From contig JAQICF010000239.1 in assembly GCA_027858795.1 (NCBI GenBank), positions 1 through 41,275 on the forward strand: a stretch of 41,275 bases of DNA, written 5' to 3'. Both the position numbers and the translations under genes were made by a program. Positions within the stretch are counted from its first letter, which is position 1. Every line of letters begins with the position of its first letter. Shown here one piece after another: positions 24,371 to 33,288 of the stretch. Origin of the DNA: Candidatus Delongbacteria bacterium (GTDB lineage Bacteria; Delongbacteria; UBA4055). The notes below the pieces were generated by a model that did no database searches, had not been told where the DNA came from, and worked only from the letters and a program-made list of their open reading frames with translations.

Positions 24371-26962
24371 TTATTCAACTACTCTCTTCACGTCAGAAGA
24401 AGGTTGAGAAATTATTAGTGCAGCATCTTTAAGATATTTATTAGCAACAGCTTTGATCTGCTCGGGTGTAACTTTTCTTAGATCTACAAGTTGATCTTTC
24501 AAGAAATTATATCCTAACCCTCTAGATTCATATGATGTCATAGTTCCAACAAGTTGATTGTCTGTGAAATAAGAATCAAGCATCTTTGAGTAAGACTCAA
24601 CAGAAAGTGTGATTTCTTCTTGGGTAATATCACCATCAATCAATCTTTGAACCTCATTATTAAGTACTTTAACAAGTCTGTCTTTATTTTGTATAGATGT
24701 TTGAGATACTATTCGATAAAAACCATAATCTTTTGAACTAGCATAGTAAGAGTAAGCTGAGTAAGCAAGATTATCAGTAACTCTAGTTGCTTTAATCAAT
24801 CTTCCAGAGAATCCATTAACCATTATTTGATTTAAAGCTGTCATTGGGTAGTAATCATCTTCTCCTTGTAAAGGTCCTTGGAAATTTAAGACTACATTGA
24901 CTTGCTCAAACTCACATTCATTAACAAATGTATCATTAAGTTTAGGAACAACAAGTGGAAGTTTGTCACCTTTGATCTTTCCATCAGGAATATTGTTTTT
25001 TACTTTCTTTGCAAGTATTACTGCCTCTTTCTTATCAATATCACCGAATAAAGTAACAAGTACACTTTCTGCTTTGATATATTTATTGTACATATTTTCT
25101 AGATCATTTCTAGTGATATTTTGTAAAATATCATTCTTGAATTTTGCGGTGACACCTGCTTTCTGTCCTTTGTATAGTATCGAAGCTCTATATTCATTAT
25201 ATGCATTGTCTGGACTGCTGATACTTCTCTTATAATTCGCATCTTCCCTTTCTTTTGCCAGTGTAAGTTCTTTTTTATCGAAAGCTGGATCGTTCATAAT
25301 GCTGTAGAATCTTTTTAGAAGCTCGTCAAGGTCCTCTTTTACACATTTAAAGCTTACATAAACTCCTTCCTGAGAAATTCTTGCATTGAATTTTACAGCA
25401 TGATCTTCCGTCCATGAAGTTAGGTCCATTGAAGAATAATCACCAGTACCACCACTGAACATATTGTCAATTAGGAATTGGAATGTACCTACATTCTCTA
25501 ATGTTTCATAATCAGATGATATTGGAAGAAATATCTCACCCTGAACAACTGGATCAGTTGTATTCTGCTTATGTAGTAAAGTTATCTCGTTATTTACTTC
25601 TGTCTTCTCTACTTCAGTTTTTACAATCTCTTTATTTTCCTTGCTCAAATTAGCTTTCTGCCCTTCGGGAACAGCATAGAATATTACCCTATTTTTTGGT
25701 ACATAATATTCTTTTATTGCCTCAGTAACTTCTTCAGGTGTTAATGCTTCGTATTGAGCTATACGAATATCATGCATTTCGGGAACTCCGTAATCCATCA
25801 TATTCCACCCAATTTCCTGAGCTTCATCTTCTACACTTGGAGTGTTTAGAATTTTTTGAGCTTTTTCTCTTGATATTACTTCATTGATTTGTTTTTGAGT
25901 AATTCCTTTTTTAGCAACTTCGGCGATGATATCATCAATTCTTGCTACTACCTTGTCCAAATTATCTGAATCTTTAGTTTCAAAAATATATTGGATCATA
26001 GTTTCAGGTAAATATCCACCTTCGTTAAAATAGCCATATACCCAGTTTACCACTTTTTCTTCTTCAACAAGTTTATATTGAACAGGAGAATTTCTCTTTT
26101 CAAAAAGTATTTGTCCGGCCATTTTAATTGCAGCAAAATCTTTTGTAGCTGAAGAAGGCACTAATTTTGTTATATATACTCTAGGTTGTTGTATTGCAAA
26201 TTCATCAATATACTTAATGTTACCAGGACGGATCTTTTCGATAGGTTGAGTTATAGGTATAAGAACTTTTCTTTTATAATCTTTGAAAGTATCTTCAATT
26301 TTTTTCATTGTCTCTTCAGGATTAAAATCACCTACAGCTACAAAAACCATATTATTAGGCATATATCTACGATTATAGTAATCCATCATTTCTTCTCTTG
26401 TAGTGTTTTTGAAAAGTTCGATTTCACCTATAACTTCGTTTTTAACATTGGATGTTAGGAATGTGTGTTCTCTCATAGTATTTCTTACTTTTGCCATCGG
26501 AGAGGTAACTCTTAGAACATATTCTTTTGCTATCACATCTTTTTCTCTGGTAATTTCCTCGGCGTTGAAAGTACAGTTCATTATGTTGTCAGACAACAAT
26601 GACAGTGCCGTGTCAGCAACTTTTTTATCTGCCTGCATGTGATAAACTGTTGCACCAAAAATCGTATAAGCATTTGTCATAGCTCCGATTTCTTTTCTTT
26701 TGTCAGCGTGCCATGCTTCTGTATTATTCACTGTTGAACCGCCAGATACTATATGTTCAAGGTAGTGAGATAATCCTTTACCTGAATAGTCTTGCTCATG
26801 GATAGAACCAGTTTTTACAAAGCAGTAAAACCCAACAGATGTATTGCTTTTATTTTCTTTCACCACAACTTCCATACCATTTGGTAAAGTCTTTTGTAAA
26901 ATATTCTCAGCGAATAAAGCAAATGAGAACATGAGGGTTAATAAGATGATGATTTTCTTCAT
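24371..26962 (-). CDS. M16 family zinc peptidase (insulinase-like), secreted
   Basis: 863 residues. The signal peptide is about 1-19 (F-A-L-F-A). The first half carries the inverted zinc motif H-Y-L-E-H (66-70), and Glu147 is the likely third zinc ligand, 77 residues on. The second half is a second M16 fold without H-x-x-E-H, as in two-half members (pitrilysin, PqqL-like). Such enzymes clamp and cleave unstructured peptides, here in the periplasm. It faces the surface-protein block across a shared terminator and may degrade exported peptides, which is inference. Confidence 0.92.
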   Translation of the reverse strand: MKKIIILLTLMFSFALFAENILQKTLPNGMEVVVKENKSNTSVGFYCFVKTGSIHEQDYSGKGLSHYLEHIVSGGSTVNNTEAWHADKRKEIGAMTNAYTIFGATVYHMQADKKVADTALSLLSDNIMNCTFNAEEITREKDVIAKEYVLRVTSPMAKVRNTMREHTFLTSNVKNEVIGEIELFKNTTREEMMDYYNRRYMPNNMVFVAVGDFNPEETMKKIEDTFKDYKRKVLIPITQPIEKIRPGNIKYIDEFAIQQPRVYITKLVPSSATKDFAAIKMAGQILFEKRNSPVQYKLVEEEKVVNWVYGYFNEGGYLPETMIQYIFETKDSDNLDKVVARIDDIIAEVAKKGITQKQINEVISREKAQKILNTPSVEDEAQEIGWNMMDYGVPEMHDIRIAQYEALTPEEVTEAIKEYYVPKNRVIFYAVPEGQKANLSKENKEIVKTEVEKTEVNNEITLLHKQNTTDPVVQGEIFLPISSDYETLENVGTFQFLIDNMFSGGTGDYSSMDLTSWTEDHAVKFNARISQEGVYVSFKCVKEDLDELLKRFYSIMNDPAFDKKELTLAKEREDANYKRSISSPDNAYNEYRASILYKGQKAGVTAKFKNDILQNITRNDLENMYNKYIKAESVLVTLFGDIDKKEAVILAKKVKNNIPDGKIKGDKLPLVVPKLNDTFVNECEFEQVNVVLNFQGPLQGEDDYYPMTALNQIMVNGFSGRLIKATRVTDNLAYSAYSYYASSKDYGFYRIVSQTSIQNKDRLVKVLNNEVQRLIDGDITQEEITLSVESYSKMLDSYFTDNQLVGTMTSYESRGLGYNFLKDQLVDLRKVTPEQIKAVANKYLKDAALIISQPSSDVKRVVE

Positions 26963-27128
26963 TGGTATTCCTTCTATTTTAATTATTTATTTACAATTTA
27001 TCGTGATTAATACATTTCACAGCACTAAAGATAATCTATTGCTTATCGTAAATAAAGATAATAATGAATAGAACGACCAAATGAAATGACAAAGTGCAGG
27101 TTTCTGGGTGTGAAGTGGAAGATAAAAA

Positions 27129-27152
27129 AAAGGGCTGAAAATTCAGCCCTTT
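27129..27152 (-). terminator. Intrinsic terminator of glutamate dehydrogenase gene
   Basis: The inverted repeat AAAGGGCTGAA / TTCAGCCCTTT has a loop of two to four bases. On the minus strand it is followed by a run of Ts (A8 on the plus strand just before it), 25 bases after the gdhA stop. Confidence 0.9.
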
Positions 27153-27176
27153 AATGTTCAGTTCAAAGTATGTTAA

Positions 27177-28547
27177 TTAAACACAACCTTGATCCATCAT
27201 TGAATCTGCAACTTTAATGAATCCAGCGATGTTAGATCCAGCCATGTAATTGATATAGCCATCTGCTTCAGGAACATACTTAAGAGCAGCTGCTTTAGAA
27301 TCGTCATGGATGTCCTTCATAATTCTCTTAAGATGACCATCAACTTCTTCTCTAGTCCAGTTCATTCTTAAAGAGTTTTGACTCATTTCAAGTCCGGAAA
27401 CCGCTACACCACCAGCGTTAGCTGCTTTTGCAGGTCCGTAAAGAATTCTGTTCTTAAGGTAGATCTCTTGAGCATCTGGAAGTGAAGGCATGTTTGCACC
27501 TTCAGAAACAACTTTACAACCAACTTCAACAAGTCCTTGCGCGTGGCTTGCATCGATCTCATTTTGAGTAGCTGAAGGAAGTGCGATATCAATCTTGATC
27601 TTCTCATCTCTTATAACATCCCAAACACTCTTACCTTCATAGTATGTAGCACCAAATTTTTCAGCGTATTCTTTTACTCTTCCTCTCTTAACGTTCTTAA
27701 GTTCCATTAAGAATTCCCATCTTTCACCTTCGATACCGTTCATATCAACTATTGTACCAGCAGAATCAGAAATAGTGATACACTTACCACCAAGTTCATT
27801 TGCTTTTTGAATAGCGTACTGACATACATTTCCAGATCCGGAAACTGCAACGATCTTACCTTGGAAAGAATCATTTTGTTCAGCTAACATATTTTGTGCG
27901 AAATATACTTCACCATAACCGGTTGCTTCAGGTCTTATAAGTGAACCACCCCAGTTTCTACCTTTACCTGTAAGAACACCAACAAATTCATTTCTTAATT
28001 TCTTGTATTGTCCAAACATATAACCGATCTCTCTTCCACCGACACCAATATCACCAGCAGGAACATCTGTATTTGCACCAATGTGTCTGAAAAGCTCACT
28101 CATTAGACTTTGGCAAAAATGCATTACTTCGTTATCCGATTTACCTTTAGGATCAAAGTCAGATCCACCTTTACCACCACCCATAGGTAGAGTAGTTAAA
28201 CTGTTTTTGAAAACCTGCTCGAATCCTAAAAACTTAAGGATACTTAGATTTACACTTGGGTGAAATCTCATTCCACCTTTATAAGGACCTATTGCACTGT
28301 TAAATTCAATACGGAAAGCTCTGTTAGCTTGAATTTTACCATTGTCATCAACCCAAGGTACTCTAAATTGAAATGCTCTTTCAGGTTCGATCATTCTTTC
28401 AACGATCTTAGCATCAACATACTCAGGATGTCTTTCTAGAACAGGTATTATTGACTCAATTACTTCTGCAGCTGCTTGAATAAATTCAGGCTGGTTCGGA
28501 TCTTTTGATTTTAGTAGATCCATGTACTTGTTTAGTAATTCGGACAT
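27177..28547 (-). CDS. gdhA: Glutamate dehydrogenase, hexameric GdhA type
   Basis: 456 residues, the usual length of the roughly 450-residue GdhA family, which is often NADP-linked. It interconverts glutamate with 2-oxoglutarate and ammonia in the cytoplasm. Visible motifs are I-G-P-Y-K-G-G-M-R-F-H, the catalytic P-M-G-G-G-K-G-G-S-D-F-D-P-K-G-K, D-V-P-A-G-D-I-G-V-G-G-R-E, and the Rossmann segment A-V-S-G-S-G-N-V. AAAGGAG is 6 bases before the ATG. With the ferredoxin-linked oxidoreductase in the same window it fits an amino-acid-using anaerobe. Cofactor choice cannot be proved by eye. Confidence 0.96.
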   Translation of the reverse strand: MSELLNKYMDLLKSKDPNQPEFIQAAAEVIESIIPVLERHPEYVDAKIVERMIEPERAFQFRVPWVDDNGKIQANRAFRIEFNSAIGPYKGGMRFHPSVNLSILKFLGFEQVFKNSLTTLPMGGGKGGSDFDPKGKSDNEVMHFCQSLMSELFRHIGANTDVPAGDIGVGGREIGYMFGQYKKLRNEFVGVLTGKGRNWGGSLIRPEATGYGEVYFAQNMLAEQNDSFQGKIVAVSGSGNVCQYAIQKANELGGKCITISDSAGTIVDMNGIEGERWEFLMELKNVKRGRVKEYAEKFGATYYEGKSVWDVIRDEKIKIDIALPSATQNEIDASHAQGLVEVGCKVVSEGANMPSLPDAQEIYLKNRILYGPAKAANAGGVAVSGLEMSQNSLRMNWTREEVDGHLKRIMKDIHDDSKAAALKYVPEADGYINYMAGSNIAGFIKVADSMMDQGCV

Positions 28548-28636
28548 TCGTGCTCCTTTGGTTTAGTTTTTTAACTAGATATATCAATTATAGTGATTTA
28601 CTACGCTTTGATTCAGGTGTACAGTATTGGAAGTAA

Positions 28637-28665
28637 AATATAAAATTGTCTTAAATTCTTGTCAA
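28637..28665 (-). promoter_or_regulatory. Strong sigma70-type promoter of gdhA
   Basis: On the minus strand, consensus TTGACA (28665-28660), a 17-base spacer and TATATT (28642-28637) lie about 90 bases before the gdhA ATG. A second possible -10, TATAAT (28592-28587), lies nearer to the gene. Confidence 0.6.
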
Positions 28666-28810
28666 GAAATTTATTATGGATTTTTTTTTGGTATTATCTG
28701 AATATCGTATTACGGACCTATTGATATTCTAATATTTCTATTTCGGATTTGAGTAAAATTATATAGATTTGTTCTTTGTAATCTAAGTAAAAAATTCAAT
28801 TGGTAAAGGT

Positions 28811-29530
28811 TTGGGAAAAGTATTGGAAAAAATTTTAATATTAAGCGGTGCAGGATTGTCGGCTGAATCTGATATAAGAACTTTCAGATCAAATAACGGA
28901 ATGTGGGAAGAGCATAACGTTATGGAGGTGTGTTCTGTCGAAGGTTTTATCACTGACAGAGAGAAGGTGTTGAATTTCTATGATCAGAGAAGGAAGGATA
29001 TAGAGAACAAGCTTCCGAATGAAGCACATAGGATGATAGCCGATATAAAAACAAAATATATGAATCAAGTTAATGTGTTCACACAAAACGTGGATGATCT
29101 CTTAGAAAAAGCAGCCTGTCCCGATGTTATTTATCTTCATGGTAAATTAAGAGAACTTGAATGTGAGATGTGCGGAAATAAGTTTGATATCGGATACAGA
29201 TCAATAAAAGAGATTGCGGAATGTCCTGAATGTAAAAGTCATGCTTTAAGGCACAATGTTGTTATGTTCGGAGAACCTGCTCCAGTGTATCAGAGGCTTT
29301 ATAATGAGTTGATTAGAGCTGATCTGCTGGTAATTATCGGTACAAGCGGGGAAGTGCTACCAGTATCTCAATTTGCTTCATACACAAAGTATTCTATATT
29401 GAACAATCTTGACAAATCATTTGCAATAAATGATTCTTTTTTTACACATACCTTTTACGAAAAAGCAACTGAGGCTGCTTCCAGGATCAAAATGATAATT
29501 GAAAACTTCATAGGTTCAGGAGAAATTTAA
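28811..29530 (+). CDS. cobB: Sir2 family NAD-dependent protein deacylase
   Basis: 239 residues. It removes acyl groups from lysines using NAD+. Motifs with the TTG start at 28811: G-A-G-L-S-A-E-S (13-20), T-F-R (24-26), T-Q-N-V-D-D-L, catalytic His110 in Y-L-H-G, and zinc cysteines C118, C121, C138 and C141. Tyr57-x-x-Arg60 matches the pair that marks desuccinylase/demalonylase sirtuins (E. coli CobB, SIRT5). There is no ATG before the NAD site, so translation must start at a TTG (28811, or 28823 with better spacing from GGGAAAAG). It converges with the next gene, with two bases between their stops. Confidence 0.9.
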   Translation: MGKVLEKILILSGAGLSAESDIRTFRSNNGMWEEHNVMEVCSVEGFITDREKVLNFYDQRRKDIENKLPNEAHRMIADIKTKYMNQVNVFTQNVDDLLEKAACPDVIYLHGKLRELECEMCGNKFDIGYRSIKEIAECPECKSHALRHNVVMFGEPAPVYQRLYNELIRADLLVIIGTSGEVLPVSQFASYTKYSILNNLDKSFAINDSFFTHTFYEKATEAASRIKMIIENFIGSGEI

Positions 29531-29532
29531 GA

Positions 29533-32499
29533 TTATAACTCAGGTTTCAGTATCACTCCATTACCAGACCTTCCATCTGTTTTTACGATCACAGGTTTAT
29601 CAAACCGAATGTGTTTAATAAAACTATCCTCAAATAGAGGTTTCTGCTCGTCAATGAATTCGACGTCGTAAAAACCATCACCCTTAAAAGGATTAACCGT
29701 GAAATAAATTATACCAAAAGTAGTGATATTATGGAAAAAGTGAGACCCCTGACTCTGTTCTATGATAAAATCTTTTAATCCGGCTTCAACAATAACTGAA
29801 GATTGAGAAATATCAGCCCATTTTACAGGCATTCCAAGCCAAGGGTCTGAAGTTCCCCATCTGCCTGGACCGATCAGAATATACTTTCGTTTTTCTTGTA
29901 TCATTTTCTGATTAAGTTTTTTAATTGCTTCAGCAATAGTTTTTGTCTCGGAATGATCAAAAGAATCAGGTTTAACATAAATAATATCAAAAATGTTATC
30001 TATTGAACCGTTGCCTAGTGCATTAAATGACCTTACAATACTGTGTTCCTCTTTGGTCGATTCAACATCAATATCAAGAGTTTCGAAACCAGATACGATA
30101 GGTCTTGCCTGTAGAAGATCAAAGTAGTTGATGTTTTTCAAAGGATCTATATTCACAGCAAATTCAATTTCAACAGGATTGTTCATTGTTTTTTCAAGCA
30201 GAGATAGAACGTCTATTAGGATTTTACTCAGAGGGAAAGTTTCTCTTTTCAGAATATTTGCAAATGTCATGAATTTAGGTCCCTCGTAATGAAAATTATC
30301 CCTTATCACATTATTTTCATAGTCAAGAGTAGATACAATGCTCTCAAATGATTCATTTTTAACACCCTCATAAATATCTTGCTCTAAAAGGTTTGAGCTA
30401 TCATCAATTGTAGGTATGAAAGTAGATTCTCCCAGATCTAAAGCATAGAATTTCTTCTGGGTGTTCTTTACAGTTGTATCTGTAGATGAAGTCTGTATAA
30501 TATTCTGTGGAAAATCAGGTGAAAATCTTAATGAAGTTTTACCATCGACAATAGTTTTTCCCAGTCCCGCAGCTATATTTACAATTGCTTTGTCAGAACT
30601 TTCATATCCTACCGGATAATTATTTATAGATCTCGCTACACCTGAAAAAGTGGGATAATGAATATCGTCGTAAGTTCTTCCTGATATTTCTTGAATGATA
30701 ACAGCCATTTTCTCTTCATCTATAACATTTTTTGTTGCTTTAAGGTATTTCTTACTGTTAGAGAAGAACGTAGAGGCAAATACACATTTTACCGCATTAC
30801 ACAATTCGGTCAGTCTGAGTTTATAGCTTTTATTATTGTTCGGTATCATATATGTTGAATATATACCTGCGAATGGCTGATAGGTCGAATCTTCCAGCAA
30901 ACTTGAAGATCTTATTGCTAGAGGTCTGATCATTCGTTCCATAAGGATTCTAATATCAGGCATTACAGATTCAGGAAACCTTGCCTTTACAAAAGTATCA
31001 AGTATCAGTTTGTCATCATCAGAAGAATATGCAATATCGTAGAGTTTGTTCATATCCATGAATTCTTTGAAAACATCAGTTGCAAGTACAACTGTCTGAG
31101 GGATAGACAACACTATTTTATCGTATTTATAGTTCATCTTGAACTTTTTAAGAACATAATCAGAGAAAGCAAGTCCCCTTGCCTTACCACCAAGTTGCCC
31201 ATGACCCAGTCTTGAAAATCCAGAAACTTCATCAAACCTATCCTTATTGAAGTGGGCAATGATACCTCTACTGCTACTTCTTCGGTAGTATTTAATAACA
31301 TTTATAAGATACTCCCTTATCTCTTCAGTTGTATTGAAATCATTTAATTTTTTCAATCTAAAAATATTTGCTAAAGGGAATAATGTTCTTGCTCTAAGCC
31401 ATTTTGAGAAATGATTATTATTTGCATGATGTGCCAAAGATTCAGCAGGAATAGTTTTTAAACATTTTTGCAGCTCTCTAAGATTTGAAGCTGCAATGAT
31501 TGGTTCAAGATCAACCGGGTCACGAAAGACGAAATCTCCAAAACCGAATCTCAGTTGAACAAATTCTACTAGTTCACTTAACAATGTGTGGGATTGTTTG
31601 TTTATAAATCCGGCGTTCAAAGGTTTGGCATTTTTTCGATTATCCTCATTTGACGATTGCATAAGGATAGGTAAACGTTTATCCTCTTTTCTAACGTGCT
31701 CGACAAATTTAATGCCTGCCTGATGATCGTGTATCTTATTTTTTTCGAACTCAATGTCGGTAATTATTCCAAGCAGATTATCTTTATATTGTTCATATAG
31801 CTCAATGGCTTCTTCATAATTGGTTGCCAATAATATTTTTGGTCTACCTCTCATCCGAAGGTTCTTCTGGTGTTCATTCAAATATTCACTCATTACGCTA
31901 TGAGTTTGTCCCATGATAGTTTTGTAGAGTTCAGGAAGATAGCTTGAGTAATATCTTATCGAATTTTCTACCAAAATAATAGTCTGAACGCCAACTATCT
32001 TAACATCGTTCTCAACATTCAGTTTATCCTCGATCAGCTTTATAATTGCAAGCAGGATATCTGAATTCCCAAGCCATGAAAATACATAATCAGATACTTC
32101 AGGTTCAAGTGTTTCATATTTATCGAGAACATCTCTTGAGAAAGGTGCAAGAACTACTATTGGCTTATTCGGATATAAACTTTTTAATTCTGTATTTATT
32201 GTAAAAGCATCCCAGAACCCGTGACTATGCATAGTGATAATGAGATCAAAATCTTTTTCATTCAGTAATTCTTTTGCATCCTCTATTGACGTAACTCTAT
32301 GGAAATGAGGTGGAAATCTAAGGTTTAAAGCACCATATTCTTTGAAGACCTGCTCTTCTATTCTGCCATCTTCTTCAAGAGAGAAAGCATCGTAATCAGT
32401 ACAGATAAGCAGTATCTCAGATATCCTTTCAGGCATCAGAAGTTCGAATTTTGTATCTTCAAAGTAATATCTTTCAAATTGATTTAACGTATTGGGCAT
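29533..32499 (-). CDS. PEP/pyruvate-binding (PPDK N-terminal) protein with receiver-like N-terminal domains
   Basis: 988 residues, cytoplasmic. Two response-regulator-like folds come first. About 25-170 contains D-F-D-L-I-I-T-M-H-S-H-G. About 220-330 contains L-L-G-I-I-T-D-I-E-F, L-P-I-L-M-Q-S-S and F-I-N-K-Q-S, keeping a possible phospho-Asp and the Lys but not the acidic pair. An ATP-grasp domain of the PPDK/PEP-synthase type follows: L-G-G-K-A-R-G-L-A near 440, R-S-S-S-L-L-E-D near 535, and G-P-G-R-W-G-T-S-D-P-W-L-G near 890. I see no swivelling phosphohistidine motif and no PEP-binding barrel, so this is not a complete PEP synthase. A nucleotide-dependent phosphotransfer or regulatory role is inferred. 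Confidence 0.8.
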   Translation of the reverse strand: MPNTLNQFERYYFEDTKFELLMPERISEILLICTDYDAFSLEEDGRIEEQVFKEYGALNLRFPPHFHRVTSIEDAKELLNEKDFDLIITMHSHGFWDAFTINTELKSLYPNKPIVVLAPFSRDVLDKYETLEPEVSDYVFSWLGNSDILLAIIKLIEDKLNVENDVKIVGVQTIILVENSIRYYSSYLPELYKTIMGQTHSVMSEYLNEHQKNLRMRGRPKILLATNYEEAIELYEQYKDNLLGIITDIEFEKNKIHDHQAGIKFVEHVRKEDKRLPILMQSSNEDNRKNAKPLNAGFINKQSHTLLSELVEFVQLRFGFGDFVFRDPVDLEPIIAASNLRELQKCLKTIPAESLAHHANNNHFSKWLRARTLFPLANIFRLKKLNDFNTTEEIREYLINVIKYYRRSSSRGIIAHFNKDRFDEVSGFSRLGHGQLGGKARGLAFSDYVLKKFKMNYKYDKIVLSIPQTVVLATDVFKEFMDMNKLYDIAYSSDDDKLILDTFVKARFPESVMPDIRILMERMIRPLAIRSSSLLEDSTYQPFAGIYSTYMIPNNNKSYKLRLTELCNAVKCVFASTFFSNSKKYLKATKNVIDEEKMAVIIQEISGRTYDDIHYPTFSGVARSINNYPVGYESSDKAIVNIAAGLGKTIVDGKTSLRFSPDFPQNIIQTSSTDTTVKNTQKKFYALDLGESTFIPTIDDSSNLLEQDIYEGVKNESFESIVSTLDYENNVIRDNFHYEGPKFMTFANILKRETFPLSKILIDVLSLLEKTMNNPVEIEFAVNIDPLKNINYFDLLQARPIVSGFETLDIDVESTKEEHSIVRSFNALGNGSIDNIFDIIYVKPDSFDHSETKTIAEAIKKLNQKMIQEKRKYILIGPGRWGTSDPWLGMPVKWADISQSSVIVEAGLKDFIIEQSQGSHFFHNITTFGIIYFTVNPFKGDGFYDVEFIDEQKPLFEDSFIKHIRFDKPVIVKTDGRSGNGVILKPEL

Positions 32500-32569
32500 A
32501 ATATATTGACCTTTATTATTATTACTTAAATGTATTAAATCATATGTTGAAAAGCTAAGAAATTAATTG

Positions 32570-32597
32570 ACAATTAACAATTAACAATGTACAATTA
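32570..32597. repeat. Four tandem 7-base repeats
   Basis: ACAATTA at 32570, 32577 and 32591, with ACAATGT at 32584 as the third of four units. It lies in the intergenic region between divergent genes, upstream of the REP-like pair. Confidence 0.7.
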
Positions 32598-32647
32598 AAG
32601 GGGATTGTAAGTAAAAGCATGATTTTCTTTAAAAAAATAATAAGTAT

Positions 32648-32716
32648 TGTCACACTGAATTTATTTCAGTGTCTAAAAAAAGAAAAAATAGATGCTGAAA
32701 TAAATTCAGCATGACG
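32648..32716. repeat. Pair of REP-like hairpins in inverted orientation
   Basis: Hairpin 1 (32652-32672) is ACACTGAA, loop TTTAT, TTCAGTGT. Hairpin 2 (32692-32712) is ATGCTGAA, loop ATAAA, TTCAGCAT. The outer flanks TGTC and TGACG are also inverted copies. An A-rich spacer separates the two. The paired substitutions ACA/TGT and ATG/CAT keep both stems perfect, so structure is conserved. The right end abuts GGAG, the ribosome site of the next gene. Confidence 0.85.
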
Positions 32717-32727
32717 GAGTTAGCGAT

Positions 32728-33246
32728 ATGGATAATGGTCAGATATTATTAAATACCGGAGACGGAAAAGGGAAGAGCACTGCAGCTTTTGGTGTTGTTG
32801 CAAGAGCTTTAGGTCATGGTAAGAAAGTTTGCGTAATTCAATTTATAAAATCTCCAGGAGATTACGGAGAAGTTAGTTTTTTCAGAGATGAAAAGAAAAT
32901 TGAATGGTATATTGAGGGTAGAGGATTTACCTGGAAATCAGAAGACCTAAAAAACGATAAATTACTTGCTCAAAAGGGTTTCGAATTGGCTAAAAAAAAG
33001 ATATTGTCAGCTGAATATGATCTCATTGTTTTGGATGAAGTTACTTATCTGACGAATTATGATTTTATTGAAATTGAAGAATTGTTAGATACTTTGAAAA
33101 ATAAACCTGAGAATTTAGATATTATTCTAACAGGTAGAAATGCAGACACAAAAATTGTTGAAATTGCGGATACTGTTACAGAAATGCTAAAGATAAAACA
33201 TGCTTTTGATAACGGTATCAAGGCTAAAAAGGGATTAGAGATTTAG
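32728..33246 (+). CDS. cobO: Corrinoid adenosyltransferase (CobA/CobO/BtuR family)
   Basis: 172 residues. It transfers the adenosyl group of ATP to cob(I)alamin or a corrinoid precursor. The P-loop is T-G-D-G-K-G-K-S-T-A-A-F-G, with R-A-L-G-H-G-K-K-V and Q-F-I-K after it, then D-L-I-V-L-D-E-V-T-Y, I-I-L-T-G-R-N-A and a closing K-H-A-F-D-N-G-I-K-A-K-K-G-L-E. Length is typical. GGAG is 8 bases before the ATG and lies at the edge of the REP-like pair. Downstream, a palindrome and the HD-GYP gene follow on the same strand within 43 bases. Confidence 0.93.
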   Translation: MDNGQILLNTGDGKGKSTAAFGVVARALGHGKKVCVIQFIKSPGDYGEVSFFRDEKKIEWYIEGRGFTWKSEDLKNDKLLAQKGFELAKKKILSAEYDLIVLDEVTYLTNYDFIEIEELLDTLKNKPENLDIILTGRNADTKIVEIADTVTEMLKIKHAFDNGIKAKKGLEI

Positions 33247-33250
33247 ATAG

Positions 33251-33270
33251 GGAACGCAGATCTGCGTTCC
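33251..33270. repeat. REP-like palindrome, copy 2
   Basis: GGAACGCAGATCTGCGTTCC, identical to 24282-24301 and with the same TAG flank on the left and GTAC on the right. It fills most of the gap between the adenosyltransferase stop and the ribosome site AGGAGG of the next gene. Confidence 0.85.
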
Positions 33271-33288
33271 GTACAACAGGAGGATAAA

